Assembly: GCA_014905825.1 (NCBI GenBank)
Contig: JACGCN010000002.1
Span: 2,604,001 to 2,668,000, forward strand
From: Lyophyllum atratum
Lineage: Eukaryota; Basidiomycota; Agaricomycetes; Agaricales; Lyophyllaceae
DNA: 64,000 nucleotides
Direction of reading: 5' to 3'
In this document: one piece after another, positions 1 to 10,954 of the stretch
Layout: each line of letters starts with the position of its first letter
Position numbering within the stretch: position 1 is the stretch's first letter
The notes under the pieces: generated by a model
What the model saw: only the letters and a program-made list of their open reading frames with translations
Databases searched by the model: none
What the model was told of the DNA's origin: nothing
Translations under genes and position numbers: made by a program

Positions 1-1020
1 TTGTGTGCTTCCGTAGCTTTGACCAGGACCAATACAGCCCCACATACCTCGAGCCGCTGAACATGTATATAATTGTCTTCCGCGAAGGTATTCTTTCCGT
101 GCGTACCCTGCTCTCTATTTCTTCCTTCTACTCAGCTTATTTACCCGCACACACAGTTTCATTTCCGCCCCACACCGCACCCACAGAACGTCCGGCGGCG
201 CATCAAGCAGCTCAAAGACTACATTGCTGTGACGTCCGACTGGATCTCCTACGCTCTCATCGATGACATCACCGACGCCTTCGGGCCGCTCATTCAGAGC
301 ATCGAGTATGAGGTAGACTCCATCGACGAGCTCGTGCTTATTCTCAAAGAGGCGGAACAGAGCGACATGTTGAGAAGGATTGGGACGTGCCGGAAGAAGG
401 TCATGGGTCTGCTGAGGTTGATGGGCAATAAGGCGGACGTGGTGAAAGGGCTGGCCAAGAGGTGTAATGAGAATTGGAGAGTAGCGCCGACATCGGATAT
501 CGTGAGTTCATGATTGTGGATGGTGCATTGCTATCTATCACTAATGTCTTCTGTGACGTAGGGATTATACCTCTCGGACATCCAGGTAACGTCCATCACC
601 ACCTACAAGTAAACGCTCTCTGCTGATACCATATTGACCCCAGGACCATCTGATAACCATGACGCAAAATTTGAACCACTACGAAAAGATCCTCTCTCGC
701 TCGCACTCCAACTACCTCGCACAAATTTCCATTGAGATGACTGACGCAAACAATCAGATTAACGACGTACTCTCGAAGCTCACTGCGTTGGGTACCGTGC
801 TTATCCCTATGAATCTTATCACCGGTCTGTGGGGCATGAACGTACATGTACCAGGGGAAGGCGTCGATGTGCGTTCCCCGTTTCATTGCAAATGTGATTC
901 ATTGCTGACAACGGTGTGGGTCAGGGATATGCATGGTTCATCTCGATTGTGGCAGGCCTCGCGGCTTTCGCGCTGATCGGCGGGTACTCGACCTATCGCT
1001 TCATGGTCGGGCGATCGTAG
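1..1020 (+). CDS. CorA/Alr1/Mnr2-type magnesium transporter, 3' part
   Basis: This is the C-terminal part of a CorA-family Mg2+ channel; the 5' end lies outside the window. Visible coding exons are about 3-98, 157-501, 562-585, 644 to about 868 and 925-1020, joined by short GT-AG introns. The signature pore motif GMN is present in 'LITGLWGMNVHVPGEG', following the first C-terminal transmembrane helix ('TVLIPMNLITGLW'). A second helix, 'WFISIVAGLAAFALIGGY', closes the protein. Upstream there is the conserved soluble-domain stretch 'NVRRRIKQLKDYI' and 'SIEYEVDSIDELV'. In fungi such proteins act at the plasma membrane (Alr1), vacuole (Mnr2) or mitochondrion; the lack of an N terminus prevents choosing between them. 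The reading frame is clean to the stop at 1018-1020. Confidence 0.93.
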
Positions 1021-2303
1021 TAGGTCCTTGCCGATGCATACCGCTTCGGCTAGAGTGGTTCGACCGCTTTTTATTCTATAAGTACGGCACGTAGGTTGCC
1101 CATAGACGCATACGGACACGGCATAGTTGTGGTTACTCTCCTGCACAAGCATATACTTTCATGACAACTCAGGGCTCTTCTTGTTTATTACACGGGTAAT
1201 TTGTATGGATATCCAGTACGCACGTTTTAGAAGTAGATTTTATCGATAACACCGAAATTGCAGCCCCAAGATAGCGGAAAGCTCAGCTTGCAGATGGAAT
1301 GTTTTTCGGAAGGGGGAGGTCCGAAGAGTTTATTATGCCTGACTTGTTCCCCTTCGAACAGCCACTTCCGAACCTGGATGCTAGTTGGATGATGGGCACG
1401 AGAAACTTAGTCTCATTCCCAGAAGTATAGGGCAAGAGTTCTTGAGTCGCTCGCTGCGCTCTCTCCTCAAGATTTCCGGTGATCAACCGGTGATCACTGA
1501 TCATGAGTTCTTCAACCGGAGGCAAAAAAAGACGTAAAATTTGATGGCGAACTCTTGCCCTACATATACTTACATACATCAGCTGAAATGCCGTGTCGCA
1601 TCATCTGAAGGGTGGAGCATATATTCCCCCCTTCACCGTTACTCGGAAGACCTTGAGCTCGCTTGTTCGACCAGGCTTCTCACCACTGACCACTGATCGT
1701 GCGTCGTCGCTAGGCTTTTCGGAACGAAAGTACAACCCGCTCCCTGTCAAACTACGGATATTCGGACCGTCCGCCTACACCGTGTGCATCATGTGTGACC
1801 TCCAAGATGGAGCGTGACAAGATCGTGCGCCACCTTTGAAGCGCCAAATCAAGAATATACATGTTATTTTTCAAGGAGATACAGTGAAGTGACTGTGAAG
1901 GACGACCTGTGAGGAGATGGTAAAGGAGAAACGACAACAGCAATCTCACAGCTCCTGATTTCATCGATTAGTGGCTTATTTGGCTCAGGCCATGTGTGTG
2001 GCGGAAGCGAATTGTCTATCGATTCGCGTTTAGTGGAAACACCTTAGGCTTCCCCCTTGCTTCCCCCGGCCCCTCGAGATGCTTGTCACATATTTGACCT
2101 TGATCTATTATAACAAATGAAAGTTCTTTCTCCCACACGGGACAAACACGGGCAACGCACGGGTAGCTGGTGGTGCGTAGTCAATATTCTCGCCACGCCC
2201 GTCTATAAGAGTCTGTGGGGTATAAAGAGGCGCGTTTCTTCAGCGGTGAGCTTCACAATACAACCCTCACAACAGATCGACCGACATACCTAAATCACAC
2301 AAC
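1021..2303. other. gene-free stretch between CorA and the defensin-like gene
   Basis: No supported gene was seen here. The small open frames have no recognisable protein character. The first part is probably the 3' UTR of the transporter, and the last few hundred bases hold the promoter of the defensin-like gene. Confidence 0.5.
2221..2226 (+). promoter_or_regulatory. TATA box of the defensin-like gene
   Basis: A TATAAA hexamer lies 78 bases before the start codon of the small secreted peptide gene at 2304. A second TATAA-like motif ('ctataaga') lies just upstream. The distance fits a short 5' leader. The call is positional only. Confidence 0.5.
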
Positions 2304-2581
2304 ATGCAATTCCGCGCCTTCTTCGTCCAAATGGCCGTTCTCATCCTCCTCCCTGCTGCTCTGGCAGTCCCCGCGACCCAGCCTTCTCCAGGCACCTGCC
2401 TGTTCGGCGACTTGTTATGGGGGAAGCCTGGTAAAGCCGCCTGCGCTGCCGAGTGCATTGCCCTGGAACAGGGCTTCCGCGGAGGGCGCTGCGATCTCGG
2501 TACGTAGTTCTTATCAGACGCTTCCCGGGGACAATTGGTCTTATTTGATCCATAGAAAAAGGTTGCGTCTGCACCAAATGA
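2304..2581 (+). CDS. secreted defensin-like peptide (cysteine-stabilised alpha-beta fold)
   Basis: Two exons (2304-2499 and 2556-2581) split by a 56-base GTACGT...TAG intron give a 73-residue precursor. Residues 1-21 form a classic signal peptide ending 'LPAALA'. The mature part of about 52 residues carries exactly six cysteines at 32, 47, 51, 63, 69 and 71. The pattern is C-X14-C-X3-C-X11-C-X5-C-X1-C, i.e. the CXXXC helix motif, a GGRC gamma-core and a terminal CVC. That is the signature of fungal and invertebrate CSalpha-beta defensins. Such peptides are typically antibacterial or antifungal and act outside the cell, some by binding lipid II. No acidic pro-region of plectasin type is obvious between the signal peptide and the first cysteine. 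The last two cysteines are encoded only after splicing, so exon 1 alone would be non-functional. The family call is strong on pattern; the activity is inferred. Confidence 0.82.
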
Positions 2582-2984
2582 GAAGGACAAGGTGTAGTAT
2601 AACAGCAAACCTAGCAAGGTGAGCTGCTATCTTGAGGCTGTGCGATAGTGGTCGAGAACTAATTTCTTGTCGGTCGTTAGGTCTGATGTTGGGTTTTGAA
2701 TCTGAAATTACATACCTGTATTGGTTTACTTCTCAAATATAATAGGATTATGGTTATGCCAAGCGAACAGACTCTAATGACTCCTTTGTTCGCTAACGCA
2801 TTTTAACGTGCTTTCAAGGTGATCCCTATTTGTACTTCTCGAAGTATAAAGTATCGTAGTGTATTCTTTGGAAATGTATGTAATGCCGAATTTGAACATG
2901 ACTGCGATATGATATACCTTCCAGACCCCTAGCAAGCGTCGAGCAACATAACAGAGCTAAGTCCAGTCAATAAGAATACTTGAA
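2582..2984. other. convergent intergenic stretch
   Basis: This is AT-rich sequence between the defensin-like gene and the 3' end of KEX1. It presumably holds the two 3' UTRs. No gene was seen. Confidence 0.5.
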
Positions 2985-5524
2985 TTACGCAACACCATCT
3001 CTCTGCCTATGCAATCTATCATCCTCCTCGTCACTATCCCCAACATCAAAAATCGGTTGCTGCTGTGACTCCTCAGCGCGCTCCTTGCCCTTCCGCTGAC
3101 GACTGCCGAACCGCTCCCGATCCTCCGCCGCAGCTGCCTCCGCGTCCGCCTCGTCCTCCATGCGCCGGCTGGCGTTGAGTGGGATGCTCTCCTCCTCATT
3201 CACATTGATGGGTAGACGTAGGCGCCGGCGACGGAGACGACACCACACGAAGGTGCCGATACACGCAAAAATGAGGATGAGCACTAATGCAGCCGATCCG
3301 GCATTGTAGTATGCTACCATCGACCACAAAATCACAAACGTCAGTTACACACAGACGCAGACAGGCAGGAGGACTGTACCTTCCCACATGGCTTTATCTT
3401 GTTCTGGGAATTTACTGGGATTGGCCGGGGTGGTGGGTTTGGCTTCCGCCTGCCCGATAAATATGGGCTTCTTGATGGTGCCGAGGCTGCTGGGTATTTT
3501 GGCGGAGCCTTCGAAGATGGAGGAAAAGTTGAATCCCATGAAGCGGAGGATCATGTCGTGTGTGACGTGGGGAGCGTCGAAGGGCGCCATGTGCGATGCG
3601 TTGAAGATCTGGTTAAAGCAAAATGGTGAGTTGGACGAAAGAGCAACGTAAGGTGGGTTGGTAGGATGGCCGGGCTTACCTTGGCGTATGTGAGGTTTCT
3701 TGATGTCACCCATGTTCCGGCGGGCGTGGCATTTACGTTCCACGATTGCGTTTGGACGGTCTAAGCGTGTTTCTGATCAGATACGCATCGTATCCTAAAA
3801 TAATCCAACGTACCCCAAGGCCAGTGGCACCATTCCATGTCATTTCTTTGATCATAGCCTCCAATCCAACGTAGTTGCAGATCAAGTCCTGGTCGCCCGC
3901 AAATATGAGAACGGGGATCTTGGAGAGGATTTTGGGTATTATCGTGATGGATGCGTTCTCAGACTTCTCGTGGAATGCAGAGTGAAGGGCGGTGCGGCAT
4001 TCGATCCATGAGCCGGAGTGCGCGTTTGCATGCAAAGCATTGACGACCTCTTTGCGCTAAAGGGCGGTCAGCAAGGGCAGAAGTGACATAGGATGACGAT
4101 CATACACCGAGGAAGGTTGTGATGGGATTGATGTCGGGAGGCCAGTTCATGCCACAAGCCGGAACAGTGTCGTGGAGGCGAACATCGTAGATGTTCAGGC
4201 ACATGTCCTTTCCGTTGATCCTTCATTACTTGTAAGTGAGTATGTTTAAAAAATATGCGAAACAGCCTTACTTTTTGTTCTGATTCTTGACAACATCCAC
4301 CACCAGGCGCTCACAGGCCTTCACTTGCATGGGCTCCCGTCCTTTTATTTTGTCAAGTTCTGCCACGCAGTGATCTGTGATCTTTTTCGCTTCTTTCCAT
4401 GCCTGTCAAAAAATATCAGTAAAGCAGTGAAAGAGAATAACCAGGCGCATATAACGAACGTCAGAATTCTCGTCAAGCAGGCCAACCTTCACAGCGAAGT
4501 CTAAGTACATGGGGTATTGTCGCCTCGGGTCTATCCAACCATTTCCTATGGCAATGCCACGAAGAGGTATTTGGAGGGACGACTCCAATATGGCATCAGC
4601 TATCGAAGGGGTGAGGAATGAGATGAGACCAGAGATAGGTGACTGCGTACCAAAAGCGGGTATCCACTGGCCAGCAAAACTTTCGCCAGCTAGGTATGTC
4701 TATATACATACCAAGACGTTTTAATGACTTAAAGTGATACAACATAAATGTGACGGCGTACGTCGACGTTTTTGTACTCTGGGAATACCTGATAGAAGTT
4801 TCGCAAGAACTCTATGAATTGAACAGAAGCCTGCGAACACATTAGACAGGTGCATATAACGTGCTTTATTTGACTTACTTCACTAAGTGTGTGGATATAA
4901 CGATCTGTACTGGTATATGAGAAACCAGTCCCAGCAGGTTGATCGACTTGAAGAGACACCTGAATATCAGTCACAAGGAAAAAAAGGCAATGAACATACC
5001 ATACACCATGGTTGTATATTCCTCCCAACCTCCTTCGACGACTTTGAAACCGCCCTTGCCGTCCATCCGCCATGGGCCAACCTCCATCATGAGGCCATCA
5101 AACGACGAGCATCCCGGACCACCCTGTTGACCAATGCATTAAAATAACGATGTAGGTCCTCTAAGAATACACACACGTTAAACCAAAACATGAGCCTGCG
5201 TTTGTCCGCTATCCGTCGGTTTTTGACCATAACGAAGTATAGATGCGAGGTGACATCGGTACTCTGGGCTCGGGTTATATTAGGGTCTGCAGATAGGTGG
5301 CCAGCAAATATGTCGAGCGGATTGTGTGGGTCTTGGTGAATGTCTGGTATTGATGGAACGTAGAATGAGGCTGCGGAAGGGACTGGTCGCAGCCAGGTCA
5401 GTATGCCAGCAAGTTATAGCATTAACTCCAGCTCACTATCTTGTGGAGCCGCTTGGACATGCAGAAGGATAGAAAGCGCGACGAATACTAGTCCGTAGAC
5501 GCCACCTAAGCCGCACCGAAACAT
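2985..5524 (-). CDS. KEX1: KEX1-type serine carboxypeptidase (prohormone/pheromone processing)
   Basis: This is a multi-exon member of peptidase family S10. The start ATG at 5524 opens a signal peptide ('[14 protein letters not shown]'). The nucleophile motif is '[12 protein letters not shown]' (near 5110), followed by '[13 protein letters not shown]'. Later come '[14 protein letters not shown]' (near 4540), the catalytic Asp in '[16 protein letters not shown]' (near 3890) and the catalytic His in '[12 protein letters not shown]' (near 3590), so the Ser-Asp-His triad is complete. The last exon encodes one transmembrane helix ('[17 protein letters not shown]'), then an Arg-rich and an acidic cytosolic tail. 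That layout separates KEX1 from vacuolar carboxypeptidase Y. In yeast, Kex1 trims C-terminal Lys/Arg from Kex2-cleaved peptides in the late Golgi, including pheromone and killer precursors. It is divergent from the next gene, with 287 bases between start codons. Confidence 0.93.
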
Positions 5525-5811
5525 TGAGCCGGAGGTCGTCCCTGGAGACCCTGCTGGCGTAGCACGAAATTAAAGGTGGTGTGAGCCACTATGCCCTGAG
5601 GAAGTCTACAGGTCGCTGAGCGTCGCTGATCGAGGTCGCTGGGAGCGGTGCCAGCGAACGTGAATGATTGTCACGGAGTGAAAGAGAGATCAGAAGGGTG
5701 CACGCTGAACGGCGTGCCTGGCGCGATCACACCAACACATGCCAGAAAGATAACAAATTATTTGAACATTCCCTAGCCTTTTACCCGGTGCACTCCGGTC
5801 TGTCCACGACC
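5525..5811. promoter_or_regulatory. shared divergent promoter, KEX1 / thioredoxin-fold membrane protein
   Basis: The two start codons face away from each other across 287 bases that hold no supported coding sequence. Both promoters and both 5' leaders must lie here. Both products enter the secretory pathway, so shared control is possible but not shown. Confidence 0.55.
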
Positions 5812-6982
5812 ATGAAGCTCTCTGCGTTGTCCTTGGGTCTCCTGGCCCTAGCTTCCACGTCTGTGAACGCGCAGTACTTCTCTGCTGGTTGGAAACCTGG
5901 CCAGCCACAAGAAACTCCTTCTAGCCCCGCACCTATACCCCAGAAGCAGAAGGAGGCCACCCCCGACAGGCTGTCGCCTTCCAAACTCGCTAGCTACCTC
6001 GACATCACAACCTTACTGTCGACGGGCCCCGTAGTCTCGTTATTTGAGCGGCTAGGCATTAACATCACGGAACGTCTGGCGGATGCTACTGAGCGTGCCA
6101 AAGTCTGGGACGATCGCGTCACCCTTATCAGGGATGATAACTTCCAAGAGTTGATTGTCGACGAACCCCTCACGCAGCAGGAGGAGCAGGACAGGACATG
6201 GATTCTAGTAATGTAAGTTTAACATTGTTCTTATCGGCAGACCTGTGTTGAACATCGTTTCTAGCTCAGTGACTGCTGGGAGGCAGGACGGTATATCTAA
6301 ATACGTCGACCAGGTCTTTGACTCTGCGTTTAACGAGTCAGTCATTGCGGGCGACCTGCCGAATGTCCGCTGGGGCCGCATCGACTATTTCAACGTCACC
6401 TATATCACGACGAAATGGGCCATTTGGCAGTAAGTACTCTCTCCTGACAAATTAACTACCCTCATACCGCCCTCCCCCCACAGCGCGCCATACCTTGTCA
6501 TTGCGAAAGACCGTGGCCGGAGTCTCCGCTTCTATCGACCACACCAGCTGAGGCTGAAACAGGACGCATTGCTTTCTTTCCTCCAGAACGAAGACTGGAA
6601 GGTGACCCCGCCCTGGTCTTCGTCGTTTTCCCCAGGAGGAGACTGGTACGTCGTACTAGACGCTCCCTATGAACGTTATATTGATCCGCCTCTCAGGGAA
6701 TCCATCATGCACTACCTCGCTTTGGCTCTGATGAAAATCTACAATACCGCCGTTCTCATACCCCGCTGGCTACTCTTCATTATCTCCGGAAGCATTGCCT
6801 CGGTTGTACTCAACTTCCTGCACAGACCTAGCGCCGCCCCGGCGAGACTGCCACCGCCACCAGTGCAGCAGCAGCAGTCGAACGCTAATGATGTTCCTTC
6901 GCCGTCCGTTGAGGCCGAGTCGAGCGCAACTTCATCGTCGTCGAAAGCTAACAAACGCAAGAAGGGTAAAGGAAAGAACTAA
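5812..6982 (+). CDS. secretory-pathway membrane protein with thioredoxin-like fold lacking the CXXC pair
   Basis: Three exons are joined by GT-AG introns near 6213-6264 and 6432-6483. The ATG at 5812 opens a clear signal peptide ('LSLGLLALASTSVNA'), which decides the start. A Pro/Gln-rich segment follows. Then comes a domain with thioredoxin-like spacing: 'RTWILVISVTAG', a strand near 'VRWGRIDYFNVTY', and 'WAIWHAPYLVIAKD', where the aligned position of the active-site cysteines is occupied by other residues. A hydrophobic segment ('IPRWLLFIISGSIASVVL') near residue 320 predicts one membrane anchor. The tail is Pro/Gln/Ser-rich and ends in a basic 'KANKRKKGKGKN'. I do not recognise a named yeast gene. 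The fold assignment is an inference from pattern; a role in ER folding or glycosylation is only a possibility. Confidence 0.75.
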
Positions 6983-7164
6983 TCTTGTCTATATATTGTT
7001 AAGGTTATTCTGTATAATCTACTGTATGTAGTGACCCTTCAAATTTAACGGATATGACGCGCATCTCGCAAGCTCTGACAATAAGACTGGAGAGTTTTGC
7101 TGACAATAATCCTACAGGTTTGGTAGCATGTGAGGAGCTTAATTTCAATTGCCAATATCTCAAC

Positions 7165-7253
7165 TCCCTCTTAGCTCAGTGGTAGAGCGCGTCACTAGTA
7201 CAAGACCCTGGTAGTGTATGACGAGGTCAGTCGTTCAAGTCGGCTAGAGGGAA
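7165..7253 (+). tRNA. tRNA-Thr (AGT anticodon) with 17-base intron
   Basis: All stems can be drawn by eye. The acceptor is TCCCTCT/AGAGGGA (7165-7171 with 7246-7252) and the D stem is GCTC/GAGC. The anticodon stem is CGTCA/TGACG (7190-7194 with 7219-7223). The T stem is AGTCG/CGGCT with loop TTCAAGT. The loop reads C-T-AGT-A with the anticodon at 7197-7199. A 17-base intron (7201-7217) sits one base after the anticodon, the canonical nuclear tRNA intron site. Anticodon AGT (read as IGT) decodes ACU/ACC threonine codons. Internal A and B boxes are present. It lies alone between two protein genes. Confidence 0.9.
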
Positions 7254-7274
7254 TTGAGAATTCTAAGGGCTGCC

Positions 7275-7280
7275 TTTTTT
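7275..7280 (+). terminator. RNA polymerase III terminator of tRNA-Thr
   Basis: A run of six T residues lies 22 bases after the end of the tRNA, the usual signal for Pol III release. Confidence 0.7.
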
Positions 7281-7399
7281 CGTTCGTAATCTATTCCAAA
7301 ATTTCTTTGACTTCGAAGTTCGAGGATCGAAGCTCTTGAGGGCCGAGGCTGGAGGCTGGGGTCGAGATCAATCCGAAAGTAACATCATTATCGACCTAT

Positions 7400-9201
7400 C
7401 TATGTCAGCGCAAAGGGTGTTTGGCGATCAGCCAGCCGCGGGAACGCATTCGTCTGCGCCAGCACCACCATCTGCTTCTCATGGCTGATGTACCCGCGCA
7501 TGAAGCCCTTGTAAATCATATTCGCCACAAGACATTCCGCCTCCGCCTCCAAGACGTCGATGCCGGATATCCTGAGCGAGGAGTGGAACATGGAGATCGG
7601 GATCCGTGTCCCCTTATCCGTCGCAACCCATCTGGATACGCCAAAGAGAGCAGAAAGGAAGATAGTGATATGTTTCAAATTGTCAATTCGGATATCTGTC
7701 ATTGTGAAACTGGAGGGAGAGGGACTCACACCCGGCGGAAAAGGCCGCGTAGACAGAGCTCCCTGGCCTTCTCTAGAGTAAGCCATAGATTAAGGTCGAC
7801 GAGCCGGCGCTCCCATTTTTCAAGTGCGCGATCGTAAGCAACTATATCGCCGCCGCGGATGGCTGCGACAAATGGCGCGTAGAGTTCGTCGAGGACCGGG
7901 AAGCGGCGCATTAGCTCTGTAGATGGGAGATGGCCCTTGAGAACCCGGAGGGGAAGGAGATAAGTCAATATCCGCCTACATACCTGCGTCAGATCCGAAA
8001 CATAGGAATGAAGAATAAATAATAGTGGGGGAACGCACTCCTGATTGGTGTGTGCTCCAATATGGCAATGATAAAACGCGAGAGTTAGTTCTTGTTCAGA
8101 CTGATAATAGAAATGCATCACATTTAGGTTTAACGATGGAAATATTAACCCACCTTGGCATACTCTTCATTCAGAAAACTTAGCATGCCCAAGTAATACC
8201 GGTACGTGACCTTTCCCAGCATCAGCCATAGAACGATGGACACACATAAGCTGAAACGTCAAGAAGAACCTACTTGATGTGAACGAGGATAGGCGGATAA
8301 TGGGGGTATGTCCGTGTTGGCTTCCAGTGCACGCAGAACGTTCTTAGAAAGCGATATTCGCTTTACCTAGGAAGCGCGATCACAGATGTGGAGCAGAAGG
8401 CCAGATGGTAGGAAAAAAGGACTTGCCCGAAAATAGCATTTGAGGACCAGGCCCACCACATAGTAGATCCCCCATTTTCGTGACTGGTCAGGTGGGGATG
8501 TTCTGACAAGAGGATTAGTGATTACTAGCAGGGGTAATAGGTGGACCCTCGCGATTCGCAGATACCTGTCAGTCATGCAATTACCAAATGCCTTCGCGAT
8601 AGTCCTCGCGGCTTCCTCCATGCATTCGCTCTTCTGGCCGTTGTACTTCGCGTGATGGTCTGCCTGCACCAGGGTTGTGTTAATTAAAATCGTGTTTGCA
8701 CTTGCGTAAAGAAAACATCATTACGTCGAATGCAAGATCCCGCAAGTCTCGGAGGATAGAGAAGAGAGCAGGCAGTGTCCAGCCACGGTTCTCGGTAAAG
8801 AAACGGAGGAAGAGCCTAAATCCTCGACTGTATGAGTGGACCTCTATTTTTGCACATGACGAACGACTCACGACACCAGCTGAGACTGTTCCTTGAATGC
8901 TTCCCCTGGCCTCCGCTTCGAGATGTGTATGCAAATCAGAACGTACTGTATCGCGATCTCGTCCCAAGGGCTTTGCATGCTTCCTTCATACCGCTTGAAC
9001 ACAGCGCGCTATGGAATCAGCGTTACATCTTCTCGAGGAACGTGTTCAAGGGCCGAAATATACCGTTGGATTCCGAAACTCCTTCACCAGATCTTTGCCG
9101 TGCGGGCTCGTAGGACGCAAAAGGTATGCTAGATTCGGTCCGTTCTCGGCCACAAGAGCATCGTTGAGTTGGGACATGAAAGTCATAAGATCCATCGGCA
9201 T
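7400..9201 (-). CDS. CSN12: PCI-domain protein of the CSN12/PCID2 (Thp1-like) family
   Basis: This multi-exon gene starts at ATG 9201 ('MPMDLMTFMSQLNDALV'). The frame runs through 'WDEIAIQYVLICIHI', then 'RLFLRFFTENRGWTLPALF' and 'DLRDLAFDV'. It continues with 'SRKWGIYYVVGLVLKCYF' and 'EQELTLAFYHCH', then 'RILTYLLPLRVLKGHLPS'. The C-terminal winged-helix part of the PCI domain is 'FHSSLRISGIDVLEAEAECLVANMIYKGFMRGYISHEKQ', shown here broken by the residues around 'DVLEAEAECL'. This is the arrangement of fungal CSN12 and its animal relative PCID2. In yeast Csn12 works with Thp3 in splicing and transcription elongation; Thp1 and PCID2 act in mRNA export (TREX-2). The stop is at 7400. It is convergent with the tRNA and divergent from the next gene, 860 bases away. 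Confidence 0.85.
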
Positions 9202-10061
9202 TTTGGCAGAAGTTTCGGGAAGATATTCCTTGCAGGGATTATCTTGTATCTAGAAGTTGGGAGGGGATAACGGCGGGGGCAGAGAGCACTGAACGGTGCA
9301 GGTCATTGATATGAAGGCGCCCGTGACCTTTGGCGGGTCTGTTTACTGGAACCTTTCAGTCCAAACACTACTCAAGAGTCGCAAATTCTCTCGACCAAAA
9401 TGTCAGAAGATGTGTTTGCAGAATCCTTGCAGAATCCTTTCTTCTTTTGCAACACATTGAGGGCCGTCGAAGCGTTGCGCCGACTCAAACCTTGCTTCGG
9501 TGCGGCCCTTATGCTAGCGGCTGAATGTCTGCATTTAGTATCTACTAATACAAAGTTCAAGTTCAAACAGCCAAAAATCAACCAAATATTTCCCACTAGT
9601 CGCCAACCATCGGTCGACACCTCGTAGCATGGACAGAGAAATGAGGAGACACATCTACATGGTATTATAGATGATTATACTCAACAGGAGAAGCATTGTG
9701 GTGGGCGAGGGCATAGCGGGTCTCGCAACGGGCACCTTCCTGAACAATGGCTACGTATAGAACGTTGGAGTCGACCGATCGTCCTTGAGAGCAACGTTAT
9801 CCAAGCATCGCTTCCCCTCTCAGGATACCACCGACGTTCGTGTTTCCACTAGACAGAGGAATCTCGTGAATTTCCACCCTGCGCACTCCATCCAAATTTG
9901 GCCACGCGTTGTTTGGTCTTCTCAAAAAGTTGAAACAGTGTTTGAAACATTGTGCGCGATCACGACTCTTCACTGACATCATCGCGTAATCGCGAACATC
10001 TTATCGCAGGCCAGTACATATAAAAGCAAAGACTCTTGAATTCAAACAGAATAATTTCGCA
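9202..10061. other. gene-free divergent intergenic stretch
   Basis: No supported gene was seen. A 75-codon ATG frame (9400-9627, plus) has no signal peptide, domain or recognisable pattern and was not called. Promoters of the CSN12-type gene and the DsbA-like gene must lie here; 'acatataaaagc' (10015-10026) may be the TATA element for the ATG at 10062. Confidence 0.45.
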
Positions 10062-10954
10062 ATGGCCCTTCAACCTTCCCTTCGTCCTCTTGTAATTGCG
10101 GGCCCCTTCGACGCGCCACACACTCTTGACATCTTCCGTAAGTTTGCTATACCCTCCAGAGTCATTTCCGTTCTAATCTTATGCACAGTGGACTACGTCT
10201 GCCCTTTTAGGTAGATTAACACGAACTGAACAGGCCTGCGGACACTCTGATATCTCATCACAGCGCCAAAATGGCTTTGGCGGTCAACGACGTCCTTAAG
10301 CCACTCTTCGCTCAAGATGGAAAGTACAATGGTAAAGTGAAGGCTATCATCCGCCTCCAAGTCCAGCCGTGGCACGTTTCCTCCACCTTGACTCACGAGT
10401 CAGCTCTTGCGGTCTGTCGTTATGGCCAAGACCGAAGGTACCGATACTGACCATCAGTGTCTTTAGGTCGCTCGTGTCTCGCCAGAAAAATTCTGGCCTT
10501 ACAGTCTTCTGGTGAATATGCTCTGAGGTTGTACATGTGTACAAATGACATGGTATTGATATTTTCCCAGCTCTTCAAAAAGCAGGCGGGCTATTTCGAC
10601 ATCGCGACCTCCACCCTTACTCCCTTGCAGATCCGGGAAAGCTTGGCGCAACTTGCAGCACAGGTCATTGCGCCCGAAGTGATTGACGAGTTCAAGGAAC
10701 TCCTGAGGCTCAAGAGCAGCCCTAACGGAGGAAACGCTGTTACCGAAGATCTCAAATACACAGGTCAGTCTCCTTTGCGAGATATATAAATCTGAGAACG
10801 GTTTTTGACATAAATTCTAGTCAAGTTCTCAAGGCAAAATAGCATCCACGTCTCGCCGACGGTACTGTGGGATGGTCTAGTAGCTAGCGAGGTCTCAAGC
10901 AGCTGGGGCGATAAGGAATGGAATGCCTTCTTGGCTGAGAAAGTCAAGGTCTGA
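10062..10954 (+). CDS. DsbA-like thioredoxin-fold protein
   Basis: Six exons can be joined at GT-AG sites with the frame intact. The protein opens 'MALQPSLRPLVIAGPFDAPHTLDIF' (first exon 10062 to about 10140, given here as a 25-residue exon whose key part is 'LRPLVIAGPFDAP'). It continues with the active-site region 'LDYVCPFSAKMALAVNDVL'. The body includes 'IIRLQVQPWHVSSTLTHE' and 'ARVSPEKFWPYSLLLFKKQ'. It ends 'SPTVLWDGLVAS' (a cis-Pro loop, 'SPTV') and 'SSWGDKEWNAFL', closing at a stop at 10952-10954. This is the DsbA/GST-kappa type fold. The motif is CPFS, so only the first active-site cysteine is kept; such proteins resemble glutathione- or oxidoreductase-linked enzymes rather than disulfide oxidases. 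No signal peptide is visible, so a cytosolic location is likely. The substrate is unknown. Confidence 0.8.

Noticed and set aside
1283..1579. 98-codon minus-strand frame downstream of CorA
   Set aside because: There is no coding signature. It sits in the likely 3' UTR and intergenic DNA of the transporter.
9400..9627. 75-codon ATG frame between CSN12 and the DsbA-like gene
   Set aside because: There is no signal peptide, domain, splice context or recognisable similarity, and its length is compatible with chance.
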